Source: Chromera velia (taxonomy: Eukaryota; Sar; Chromeraceae). From it: 11,216 nt of DNA. The DNA is taken from the NCBI GenBank assembly GCA_018398765.1, contig JAHBMJ010002534.1:1-11216 (forward strand), read 5' to 3'. How positions within the stretch are numbered: position 1 is the stretch's first letter; each line of letters begins with the position of its first letter. The position numbers and the translations under genes were made by a program. Under the pieces are notes generated by a model. That model saw only the letters and a list, made by a program, of their open reading frames with translations. It was not told where the DNA came from and did no database searches. Below, one piece after another: positions 1 through 7,551 of this stretch.

Positions 1-122
1 ACGGCTAGAGACTAGTGAACCCCTGTCTAGCCTGTACACAAAATTTTAGCTTCAAACTCCATGTACTTCTTTCACTAGACTAGGTACCAATTTTTCAAAA
101 TTGGGAGTTACTGGCAGTAAAA

Positions 123-142
123 AATTGGTAGTACTACCAATT
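123..142. repeat. perfect 20-bp palindrome
   Basis: AATTGGTAGTACTACCAATT equals its own reverse complement over all 20 bases. The flanks (A at 122, C at 143) do not extend it. Nearby copies of CCAATT and AATTGG (about 88-108 and 150-156) suggest a wider family of related half-sites. It could be a protein-binding site or part of a decayed element; no gene is near enough to assign a role. Confidence 0.6.
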
Positions 143-216
143 CGACGCCCAATTCAACTCCTAATTCATGAGGGTAAGCTGCACCATACCGTTTGTATGC
201 AGTATTAGTGCTAGGA

Positions 217-292
217 AAAGGTTCAAAATTCAAGGTTCAAAGTTCACTTCGAAGTTATGAACCTAAATCAGGTTCAAAAACAGGTTCACTTT
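217..292. repeat. GGTTCA repeat cluster, left copy
   Basis: About five copies of GGTTCA or GTTCA, mostly as CAGGTTCAA or AAGGTTCAA, are spaced 10-20 bp apart, with one inverted copy (ATGAACCT) in the middle. The cluster ends in CAGGTTCACTTTT. The same words and the same ending recur in the cluster at 1276-1362. Confidence 0.6.
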
Positions 293-582
293 TAATTAAT
301 AGAAATAAACAGAAACCTCATTTTTTTATGTTATTTTATGCCTTTAAATTAGGCTTTAATGCATTTTTAGAACGTTTTATTGTAGAATCTATGCCTTAGT
401 AGTGTTTTTAAATAGTTTAAATCAATATTTATGCTCACATTAGGTGCTAGTCTCAATTTATTCACTGTTTATAGTCGAAAATTAGTAATCAAAAAAGCTT
501 GAAAAAATTGGAAAATGCTATAATTAAATTTATATGATCGTATCAATCATGACAATTTAGTCAACATAAGACTGTCATAGCG

Positions 583-602
583 TTTCTTTCTTTCTTTCTT
601 TC
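583..602 (+). repeat. (TTTC)5 microsatellite
   Basis: Five uninterrupted TTTC units lie exactly at the step from AT-rich sequence to the C-rich patch starting at 603. Confidence 0.85.
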
Positions 603-728
603 ATCTGCTCACCAGTTGCCCCGCGGCCCCCGCCCCCCCCTTCCCTCTCCGTGCACCGCCGCCTCTTTGACCTGCTGCTCCCGGCCCGGCCTGTTCCCCC
701 CCCCCTGCTCCCCCCCATGGCCCCCACC

Positions 729-855
729 ACTCCCAGCTACCGCGGGTGGCACCCAAACATCGGGGTTTGCATTCGTTCTAATGAAAAAAAGAATGAAAAA
801 GGGTTGTACAATGAAAGAGGTCAGACCCATGGGTAGCCCTCTTGTAGCTGGGAGT
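729..855. repeat. 12-bp inverted repeat bounding a 127-bp segment
   Basis: ACTCCCAGCTAC at 729-740 is the exact reverse complement of GTAGCTGGGAGT at 844-855. The enclosed segment has a smaller CATTC...GAATG inverted pair around A-rich sequence. It could be a miniature inverted-repeat element or the trace of an RNA hairpin. Arms of 12 bp are modest and no target-site duplication is evident. Confidence 0.45.
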
Positions 856-1103
856 TCAAAAAAAAAGATCCGGAGACGGCAGTAGCGGAAGCAAGCAGAG
901 GGACTGCTGCCAGCACGAGTCTGAAGCAGCCCCTCCAAAAAGACATTGTCAATTACACTGTCGTGCAGACTGCTGTCAAACAAACTCTATACTTCCTCAT
1001 TCCTTCAATGGAGACTGTCCGTTTTGATACGGGGCCTTGCAAATGGAAAACTTGGTAAGTCACATGTACTTCTTCACTTCTGCAACCGTCAGCATGAGTT
1101 TTT

Positions 1104-1138
1104 ATGCTGACATATGATGCTGACATATGCTGACATAC
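1104..1138 (+). repeat. TGCTGACATA tandem words
   Basis: Three copies of TGCTGACATA occur within 35 bp, two of them followed by TG. A related inverted word (GTCAGCAT) lies just upstream at about 1089. This is a short imperfect direct repeat of unknown role. Confidence 0.6.
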
Positions 1139-1275
1139 GTCTGTCCGACATAATAGATTGAACCGGCTGGGGACAGTTGCTGTACGCGCGGCTCCAGCTC
1201 CTTATTTCACCTATATCGGCCATGGGCGGCGCGGGCCTGGCCGGCCTTGTGCCAGTGGCCACGTGTCTTGCCTCC

Positions 1276-1362
1276 AAAACAGGTTCAATAGGTTCAACAG
1301 GTTCAAAACAGGTTCAACAGGTTCACTTTTTCAGATTTGAACCTTTTCTCAATGAACCTTTT
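1276..1362. repeat. GGTTCA repeat cluster, right copy
   Basis: Five direct AGGTTCA units, most in the form ACAGGTTCAA, are followed by CAGGTTCACTTTTT and then two inverted units (TGAACCTTTTC), so the end of the cluster can fold back on its start. It shares the words CAGGTTCAAAA and CAGGTTCACTTTT with the left cluster about 1 kb away. Confidence 0.65.
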
Positions 1363-1470
1363 CCCAGCCCTACGCAGTATAAATTCTACAAAGTGGTTCT
1401 ACATACTGTTTCATTCATGTCTATTGTCTCCTCAATGAGCTTTTGACTGCCAGGTTCTAGTGGCTAGACC

Positions 1471-2250
1471 TTCGGCCTGGGGGAAATTGGTCACCAACTT
1501 AAAAAAAATTGAATCATCACATCACATCAGTGACATCACATCGACATGCCTATTTGTTTTTTTCATCATTGTGTATCTAGCTGTGCATCGTATAGTTTTT
1601 ACTATAATTAAGTAGAAGATTATTCCACGTACTACCGTTTAAGCTCAGTAGTAGTATGTACATCACTATTCACATATATTTGCACAATGCATTTCAAAGT
1701 TGCATACGTAGGAGTTGTATATGGTGGCATTGACTTAAAGTTTGTTCCTAGCGTCTGGCCTATACGTCTTTCATCTCTTCCTTCTGTCCTGGTTACTGCT
1801 CTCACTACTGGCTTTCTCTCTCATGCGACCTCATACTTGACGCTCCTCCATCTGAATGCCTTCTTCGGCCTTTGCTAAGTACTTCCTACCCCTCAGTCAT
1901 AACCAGTGCACTGCCTACTCCTCCTCCCCCCCAGGAGTTGTATATATCATAGTATATTGAAATGGACAATGTACACTTGTTATAATGTTATAAATTAAAA
2001 AATAATACTATAGGGATTCTAGAAGGAATAATTATGTATGCATGTAAACTGTAACAGTAGACAGACCTATAATTTTAAGTGCTCATAAGCATGCATGTCC
2101 TGAATCCCTCTCTTATTTAAAATTTTATAACTAAAACAAAGTTAAACTATACAGCTACGTACCCACATAACCAAGTAGATAGTTGCTTTACCTTTAGGTC
2201 TAGCTTTAGGTGTAGTACCTGGTGTACTTTCAACATCATTGAGTCTTTCA
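1471..2250. other. AT-rich gene-free block
   Basis: There is no supported gene. The block starts with an (ATCAC)-like run (about 1513-1545), passes through mixed sequence with one small plus-strand frame (1687-1878) that has no family signature, and ends in strongly AT-rich DNA (about 1940-2160). The composition matches the blocks at 1-582 and 9480-10200. Confidence 0.5.
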
Positions 2251-2261
2251 TTAAATCAATA

Positions 2262-2375
2262 TCAATATAAGGGCATTGGACAAGAATGAACTTGAAGTGC
2301 AAGGTTGTGGACGGGATATCCGTAATCGAGCGACAACACCACTAGCAACACCAGACCAATCACCAGGCCAGTAGA
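2262..2375 (-). other. exon-like segment with hydrophobic stretch (tentative)
   Basis: On the minus strand the sequence CATCTGCTTTGCCGACAG looks like a splice acceptor, with AG at 2377-2376. Read in phase 0, the 114 bases that follow encode 37 residues ending in TGA, including a hydrophobic run GLVIGLVLLVVLSL that could be a membrane segment. A second frame is also open to 2251. No upstream exon could be joined with confidence, and no family is recognised. It may be a terminal exon, a pseudogene remnant or chance. Confidence 0.15.
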
Positions 2376-2472
2376 CTGTCGGCAAAGCAGATGGATGGAT
2401 GGGGCGGTCGAATTTGATGCTAGGTCTTGGCTCACGTGTGAGAGTTCGCGCACGTGTTTCTCTGTGTCTCTG

Positions 2473-2504
2473 TCGGTCTCTCTCTCTTTCTCTCTGTGTG
2501 TGTA

Positions 2505-2540
<36 letters not shown>
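2473..2540 (+). repeat. (TC)n followed by (TG)n microsatellite
   Basis: A TC/TCTT-rich run (to about 2494) passes into TG repeats interrupted once by TATGTATG and then pure TG to 2540. Open frames through it encode only Cys-Val or His-Thr dipeptides and are not genes. Confidence 0.85.
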
Positions 2541-2542
<2 letters not shown>

Positions 2543-3319
2543 CCCGTCCTGTGGATGAAATCTCCAGCACCCGAAGCTCCACAGAGTTGACGCCTGTCGG
2601 GTACGTGGGGTACTCCTTGGACAAGCGAGACAGTGCACAAAGAGAAGAGAAAAAAAGGGAGGGCAGAAAGACATCAACACATTAACTTAATTTGTGGGGG
2701 CGGGGGGACAAACATGCACTTCACACAAGAAGACGCAAATTCCTTCCAAGCGGCAACCAACCAGTCTTGCAAGAAACAAAGTCAAATACCCCCCCCCCTT
2801 CACTTCACCCAAGACACTCTGTTCCTCTTGGCACCATCTCAACGTCCTTCTTGTCTTAATTGCCCTTTGTCCATCTCTTCTCTTTTCTTCTCTTCTCTCC
2901 TAATATCTTTTCTCCCCCTGTCGTCCTGCCCTCCAGCGTCTTCGGAGAAAAGAAATTTCCAGCCGATCATAAGTAAAGGAAAAGAGCACAAAAACCGTCG
3001 ATCCGCCCAGCTGTCCTGCTTCTTTCTTCATTGCGGTTCCGCAGAAGGAAGCATTGAAGGAAGAAGCGAAAGGTGAATGAGGAAAGGAAAGGAAGGGGGA
3101 AGGCATCAGGAAGGAAAGGAAGGGAAGGAAGGAGGCACCTCCCGCACGCAAATTTAGGGGGGGTTGGGACGGGACACTTCTCCCAGGCAGTCAACGCGTA
3201 AGGAAAGAAAGAAGGAAAGGGGGGAGGGGAGGAATGGAGGGAACACACGTGTGCAATGCGCTCAACACAAGGGAGGCAACTGGGCAGGGAGCCACTTCTC
3301 CTGTGCTCTCTCTCAGTAC
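2541..3319. other. strand-biased low-complexity region without a confident gene
   Basis: The plus strand is strongly pyrimidine-rich from about 2805 to 2935 and then purine-rich to about 3540, including a GGAA/GGAAA run. Several splice-like signals occur: a plus-strand acceptor with a long pyrimidine tract ending CCCTCCAG at about 2937, followed by short open frames on two phases. I could not chain any of these into a gene. The part just below 3320 is probably the last untranslated exon of the minus-strand RNA-binding protein gene. Confidence 0.35.
3081..3133 (+). repeat. GGAA/GGAAA polypurine run
   Basis: Repeated GGAA and GGAAA units form an almost pure purine strand of about 50 bp. Such polypurine-polypyrimidine DNA can form triplexes. 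Its complement on the minus strand resembles a pyrimidine tract. Confidence 0.6.
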
Positions 3320-3605
3320 CTGCGGAGAGTCACAGAAGAGGCAGAGAGCAGTCACAGACGAGGAAGAGAATACATGTTGACTGGAAGGTCAGTGGAAAGG
3401 GTCAAAGGGAGGCGTAATCATGGGAAGCAAAGCTAAGATTTGAGAGTCAAATGAGACGCCAATGAGGTCTGCGACGTGTATCAAAGGAGAAACGGAGCCT
3501 CGGCAGGTGCGGAGGTGGAAAAGGACGCACACAGAGACGGGATACGCATTGTTTGTTTGGCTGGAGACAATAAAAATTCTTATGTGTCTGTTTTCCTGTT
3601 CTTAC
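3320..3605 (-). other. putative 3'-UTR intron of the RRM gene
   Basis: Reading the minus strand from the stop of the RRM gene (TAA, 3674-3672), a strong donor CAA^GTAAGA occurs 66 nt later, with GT at 3605-3604. A strong acceptor, with a pyrimidine-rich tract ending CTCTCCGCAG, has its AG at 3321-3320. The 286-bp interval would be an intron wholly inside the 3' untranslated region. Its position more than 55 nt after the stop is the geometry that triggers exon-junction-dependent nonsense-mediated decay in animals and plants. This is an inference from splice signals only. Confidence 0.4.
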
Positions 3606-3671
3606 TTGCGTCGTCTTTTTCCTGTGCGGTCAAAACTTCTCCTTGCTCCCGCTCTGTGCATGTAAACGTAT

Positions 3672-5157
3672 TTATTTCACGTACAGATATTGATTCTCTG
3701 CTGCTGACCGTGAAGAATACCCCCCCCCACTTCCTCCGTAGGACCCCCCGTAGCTTCCAGAGTCTCTGTAGGGTGCGGCCCTGCTGCTCTCTCTGCACAC
3801 ACAATTGAACAAGAAGAGACACAGACAGAATGAATGAATGAATGAATGAATGAATGAATGGACGCGTGAGTGGAAGCAAAAGTGAGAAAAAGCTATAAAA
3901 AAAGAAGAGAGCCAAAGTAAAGCCATGATCATGCAAATAGCATGGAAGGAACATCGGATATGGATAGCCTCCGTTCCCTCTTTACCAGTCAATCTCTGAC
4001 TGACAGATTTCGACGTCGACCGTGTCCCTAAAGGTGCACATACAGCGATGTCAACAAAAATGCGCAGTGCTCTTTCTCTTCCCGTCTGTCTATGTGTTCA
4101 GCTTCAGCAGTGTTCATAAGAAGATCGAAGGATCGATCTATCTCCTGTTGACCCCCACCTGCCCCTCCTACTCGCTTCAAAAGAAAGAGAAAGAAGTCGT
4201 TCGTGTGGGCAGAGATGCTGTCCTCACCTTTCTCTAGAGCGCTCTGTCAGACCATACTTCTCCTCATCCATTCTCCTGTTTCTCTGCACATGCAAGACTG
4301 TCTTTTCCAGACACGACACAACGAATCTTGAGCATCCCTTCCTATCTCTGTCCGTGCCTGCCTGCCTGCCTCAAATCTTTTCTCCCTTTGATGTCTTTCT
4401 CTCGATCAGTCTCACTGCTATTTCCATTCATTCTTTCCCGTTCCTCTTCAACGAAGTACACCAGAACAAAACTTAGCACTCACCTTGTACTTCCACCCCC
4501 ATATCCTCCACTGTATCCTCTTCCCGTGTCTCTGTCGTCTCTCCTGCTGCTGTCGTATGCAGAGCTAGAGGAGCCCCCACCCCCTGTGCTTGAGTAACCC
4601 CCTCCCCCCCCACCAGAATAACCACCCCCCCCGCTCCCGTAACCCCCGCGCCGGTCNTGCCGCCACCCCGATCGTACCCGCCGCCACTCCCACGATCGTA
4701 GCCGTACCCACCGCTCCCGCGGTCGTACCCGCCGCCACTTCCCCGATCGTACCGATCGTACCCGCCGCCACCGCCCCGATCGTACCCATACCCGCCGCCA
4801 CTTCCCCGATCGTACCCATAGCGGCTGCCGCCACCGTAGTTTCTGTCCGGTCCATACCGGTCACGTTCATACCCCCCCCCTCCGTATCCGTACCCTCCTC
4901 TGTCTCTGTACGGCGCAGACCGGTAGCTTGTGTCCCTCGACGGCGGCTCTCTCCTCTCCTTTGCTTCCTCCAGACTGATCTCCCCAAAAGAGAAGGTCTG
5001 CTTGGAGCCCTTCTCAAGAAGGGCATTGAATTCGTCCCGGTCCGAAAAACGAACAAAGGCAAATCCCTTAGGACGGACTGACTGGTAGAACTTTGGAATG
5101 TAAATATCTGCGCGATTGTGTATATATATATATATATACACACACACACATACATAT

Positions 5158-5193
<36 letters not shown>

Positions 5194-6780
5194 TTTCATA
5201 CACGCACATGCTCATGAACCCACAAATCAAGGAGGAGACAAAACGTGTATACGAACTCTGTTCCACCCTCAAACCCAAGAATCCACATGCGCATACCGTA
5301 CGTTTCTCACACACAAAATCAAAAAGAAGTGTTCGGCATTTCCAGGGATAAATAAAAGAGGGCTGCTCATCAAAGCGCGCCTAGAGGTCCCCCCCTGCTT
5401 TGACCCCCCGATCAATCATTCAAACCTGACTCACTCTACCATGCATGCACCCACCAACCGTCTCAAAGAGCCCCTAGCTGTGTCCCTAGCTCCCATACAT
5501 GCTTCCACCCACCCTCCCTCCACCCTCCGATGCACTGACCGACCGACCCTTGACAGATTCGTATTCCTTGAAGGCCTCGAAGAGGTCTGCCTCCTCTACT
5601 TTCTCGGGTATGGGCTCGATCCGAACAGAAAAGAGGTCTCGGACCTCCGCAGGGCCCTTTCTCTTCGTCACAATATTCTCGTCCCCCTCTGCATGCATTC
5701 GTTCACTCACTCACTCACTCACTCACTCACTCACTCATTCATTCATTCATCCATTCATTCATTTATCATAAATTTACACATTCACTTATTCATGAATTTA
5801 TCCATCACACTTTTCGCATCCTCGTGTATTCGCATGACAGTTCGCCTCTTCTCGATGCTCCACGTGATGACGACACAAACATGTGATCGGGCAGTATTGA
5901 ACGATCGAAGGTTGCCCGCCCGCCCGCCCGTGGATCGACAGGGATTGCACACGAACAGAGATGTATACTCACAGACTCGCCCTTTGGCTCTGTACACAAT
6001 TAATTGATCCTCATACGTTGCCCAACTCATCATTTGATTGAATCCTGGTCGAATTAGAAAGGGAAAGGCGGGAGACGGATGGCAGGCAGGCACGGCGGCG
6101 TTCAACGAGTGGATGCATGACTGGATTGTCTTTCATCTTCTTCAAGGTTTGAGCGAAGAGTGCCACACAGCCAGGGTCAGGGAAGGTGTCGATGAGCATG
6201 AGGAAAGACAAGGGGGGAGAGGGGGAAGGAAAAGAGACCGAGATAGAGGGGAGGTTCTCTTCACGAGAAGTGACGTGAAAGACACCAAGGAGAGAGGAAG
6301 ACAGAAATGCGGGGAAGGGAAAGGCCCATAGATTGGCAGTATAACAAACAGAAGATGAAAATGGAGGTCCCAAACCCACCCCAAGCCCACGTCCGTCTCT
6401 GGCTTCTCTATCTCCAAAAACAAAGAGGCAGGCAGGCTGCACCTAGCTTCAGGACTTTCCCTTCCCATCCCAATTCGGCCTCCTCTCCCTTCCAATTTTT
6501 CACCTGTGTAGCTTCTCATACAGGATGACTGACTGGGTGGTTCATCTTTTTTTTCAGCTTCTTCTGCAGGTGCAGCCCTGGGGACGTCTCCGTTTGCTGC
6601 GGGCTGCTGCTCTCCTTGTGCCGTCTCCGCAGTCCGGGTCTCCTCCTCGTGGTGCCCATTCTGCTGCACTGGGTCTTCCGCCCTCTGCCCCTCTGCCTCC
6701 GCTGTTCGCTTCTCCTCTTTCTCTTCCTTTCCAGAGTCAACTGCAGGATCTGCAGTCGTGGACGATTCCACTTCCGCCAT
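3672..6780 (-). CDS. RRM protein with acidic N-tail and YDRGSGG-repeat tail (spliced)
   Basis: Proposed coding exons: 6780-6504, 5688-5548, 5107-4484 and 3792-3672, giving about 387 residues once one missing base at the N (4657) is allowed for. Introns have GT...AG ends (donors GTGAAA, GTCGGT, GTGAGT) and phases 1, 1 and 2 agree across every junction. The ATG at 6780 has G at -3 and G at +4. Residues 1-92 are Glu/Ala/Lys-rich and probably disordered. Residues about 112-185 form an RNA recognition motif: RNP2-like FSVRIEPI, helix DLFEAFKEYE, then DIYIPKF, RNP1 KGFAFVRF (153-160) and a final strand with ISLEEAKERR. The motif is split by an intron just before DIYIP. The remainder is Gly/Tyr/Asp/Arg-rich, with units such as YDRGSGGG, ending NQYLYVK. 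The architecture fits SR-like, hnRNP-like or eIF4B-like RNA-binding proteins acting on pre-mRNA or mRNA; I cannot choose between them. The weakest link is the join of the first exon to the RRM; the protein could instead start at an ATG at about 5697. Confidence 0.7.
3793..4483 (-). other. intron of RRM gene (691 bp)
   Basis: The donor is AAG^GTGAGT at 4483 and the acceptor is TGTGTGCAG at 3793. The donor-proximal part is purine-rich and the acceptor-proximal part carries an ATTC repeat, then a pyrimidine-rich stretch. It also contains a CCTG run (about 4356-4371). Open frames inside it on both strands are not supported as genes. Confidence 0.65.
3828..3860 (+). repeat. (GAAT)8 microsatellite
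   Basis: Eight GAAT units lie inside the last coding intron of the RRM gene. On the gene's strand this is an ATTC run ending about 35 nt before the acceptor used for the final coding exon. Confidence 0.85.
4640..4830 (-). repeat. coding minisatellite for Tyr-Asp-Arg-Gly repeats
   Basis: Within the third coding exon, short units containing TACGATCGGGG followed by GGTGGC or AGTGGCGGC repeat in tandem, encoding YDRGGGGG, YDRGSGGG and YGYDRGSGG. The repeat accounts for most of the disordered tail. It is the kind of sequence in which copy number and single bases are easily mis-assembled, and the N at 4657 sits at its edge. Confidence 0.75.
4655..4660 (-). other. ambiguous base with one-base frame break
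   Basis: Upstream of the N (4657) the frame reads ...YDRGGG. Downstream that same frame loses the repeat, but the next frame continues it as DRRGGYGSGGGG...YSGG and on to a good donor. Two bases (A, N) stand where the repeat calls for one codon (expected Tyr, TAC), so one base appears to be missing. This is most likely a consensus error, not a real mutation. Confidence 0.75.
5108..5547 (-). other. intron inside the RRM (440 bp)
   Basis: The donor is AAGG^GTCGGT at 5547 and the acceptor is CGCGCAG, with AG at 5109-5108. Only this donor, in phase 1, joins ...FKEYESVK to DIYIPKF and restores the conserved strand of the RRM. The acceptor has no normal pyrimidine tract; it is preceded by TG and TA repeats. 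Confidence 0.7.
5119..5191 (+). repeat. (TA)n-(CA)n compound microsatellite
   Basis: TA repeats (5121-5139) run into CA repeats (5138-5150 and 5162-5190) separated by TACATATACATAC. On the gene's strand this reads (TG)n then (TA)n and stops 11 nt before the splice acceptor AG of the RRM-completing exon. Confidence 0.9.
5703..5762 (+). repeat. (ACTC)n-(ATTC)n microsatellite
   Basis: Tandem ACTC units (about 5704-5736) pass into ATTC units. On the gene's strand this is TGAA then TGAG repeats, ending about 13 nt before the acceptor of the exon at 5688. Confidence 0.9.
5914..5930 (+). repeat. (CCCG)n run
   Basis: Four CCCG units, GC-rich, sit within the first intron of the RRM gene, about 45 nt past the donor of the possible 72-nt cassette exon. 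Confidence 0.7.
5973..6044 (-). other. possible 72-nt cassette (poison) exon
   Basis: The segment is bounded by a strong acceptor (pyrimidine tract CCTTTCCCTTTC, then CTAAT, ending CGACCAG^) and a consensus donor TCT^GTGAGT. It enters in phase 1 from the first coding exon and is open throughout (FNQMMSWATYEDQLIVYR...). It leaves in phase 1 with a T that meets AG of the next exon, making TAG. Skipping it keeps the full reading frame; including it stops translation before the RRM. SR-protein genes are known to use such exons for self-limitation. It might instead be a normal exon spliced to a different acceptor that I did not find. Confidence 0.35.
6504..6780 (-). CDS. first coding exon of the RRM gene: acidic disordered tail
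   Basis: It encodes 92 residues starting MAEVESSTTAD, dominated by Glu, Ala, Lys, Thr and Gln with no hydrophobic core. It ends ACACAG^GTGAAA in phase 1. An alternative donor (TCCT^GTATGA, 17 nt upstream) gives a stop when joined to the next exon and is therefore unlikely. The frame stays open upstream of this ATG to about 6933, through a hydrophobic stretch. I prefer the internal ATG because of its sequence context and because the upstream part contains an acceptor-like CTTTACAG. Confidence 0.55.
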
Positions 6781-6825
6781 TTCTTTTAGCAGTCCTTCTT
6801 TCCTCTGACTCCTTTCCTTGACAGT

Positions 6826-7551
6826 CTGTAAAGACACCTCGTTTTCACAGACAAATTTCAGAAAGACGATAATGGGAAGCGCAAGGAATGCACTCAGACG
6901 CCAAAAAGTGCCAAGAATCACGCACGGAGGCAATATGGAGCAGACACTCCTTGTCTGTCAGGACGAGAAAGAGAAACGTACTGTGTTTCTCTTTGAAAAA
7001 GGTAAAAATGACGCCCCTCTGAAATTCAAAGAGAGCACCCCACAGCGAGTCTCAATACCCTGCAGATTGCAACTCGTCTTCACTGCAGCTTGACAGCGAA
7101 GGCACCGACGTATATGTTCTGCCGTAGATAGTGCATTTCACTCAGCGTGGTGGTTGCAGTTCTGAACTCCTTACTTTTCAACGTGCCCGTCTCCGCAAGC
7201 CACAGTTTTCGGTCAGACGGTCAGAGTCAGCGACATGCCGGGGCTCTTGCAAGGGCCATGCACCGCGCCGGGGTGGGCCCATGGGCCACTGGGCCCCGGC
7301 AACTAACTCAAGCACGAATTAATTCGACCATGCAGAAAAAAATCGCCTTTTTCAAGGCAACGATCGGCAACGTAGGACGTACGTCGATCTGAAATTCAGA
7401 CTCAATTGGATTGCCGACCAGCGCAGTCAAACGATGCGCATCAGGTGACCCTCATCTATTTGACAGAGAATCCTGCGAAGTTCTTCTTCGTCTTTCGACA
7501 ACCCACAGTCAAGCTGTCTGAACGACCACCAAAAACAAACCCTCCTTCAAG
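6826..7551. promoter_or_regulatory. divergent intergenic region and 5' leaders
   Basis: About 770 bp separate the two start codons, which face away from each other. It should hold both promoters and 5' untranslated regions. A possible leader intron of the RRM gene has donor ACA^GTACGT (GT at 6981-6980) and acceptor TTTACAG (AG at 6827-6826). A GC-rich palindromic patch (about 7262-7312, with GGGCCC and CCATGG words) lies mid-region. I see no clear TATA box. Confidence 0.4.

Larger units (their letters stand above)
1..582. other. AT-rich gene-free block
   Basis: This stretch is AT-rich and has no open frame with protein-like composition on either strand. It holds short inverted and near-palindromic words built on AATTGG, TAGTAC and CTAG, and the first GGTTCA repeat cluster (listed separately). 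The base composition changes abruptly near 603, where C-rich sequence begins. It may be decayed mobile-element DNA, but I see no terminal repeats, reverse transcriptase or transposase motif that would prove it. Confidence 0.5.
603..1470. other. GC-richer patch without a confident gene
   Basis: A C-rich run (about 617-720) is followed by mixed sequence with a hairpin (729-855), tandem TGCTGACATA words (1104-1138) and a second GC-rich island near 1180-1260. Open frames occur in several phases (for example about 651-836 plus and 609-983 minus), but they overlap each other, are proline/glycine-rich by composition, and lack recognisable domains. I see no supported gene. Confidence 0.4.

Noticed and set aside
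2251-2685. Overlapping frames encoding Thr-His or Cys-Val dipeptide runs
   Set aside because: They are translations of the TG/CA microsatellite, open in several phases on both strands.
3462-3992. Plus and minus frames around the last RRM-gene exon, including a minus-strand frame starting about 3992
   Set aside because: Only the part after the acceptor at 3793 continues the RRM protein; the upstream portion of that minus frame is intron with an ATTC repeat.
4590-5081. Long plus-strand open frame (about 163 codons, Ala/Pro/Val/Ile-rich)
   Set aside because: It is the antisense shadow of the Gly/Tyr/Asp/Arg repeat exon; the opposite strand has an RRM and phase-matched splice sites.
5703-5762. 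Regular short repeats considered as a CRISPR array or satellite with spacers
   Set aside because: The units are 4 bp and contiguous, with no spacers; this is an ordinary microsatellite in a eukaryotic intron.
5093-6007. Longest plus-strand open frame (304 codons)
   Set aside because: It begins inside a TA/CA microsatellite, crosses an ACTC/ATTC microsatellite, gives His-Thr and Ser-Leu-Thr-His repeats, and lies antisense to the RRM-encoding exon.
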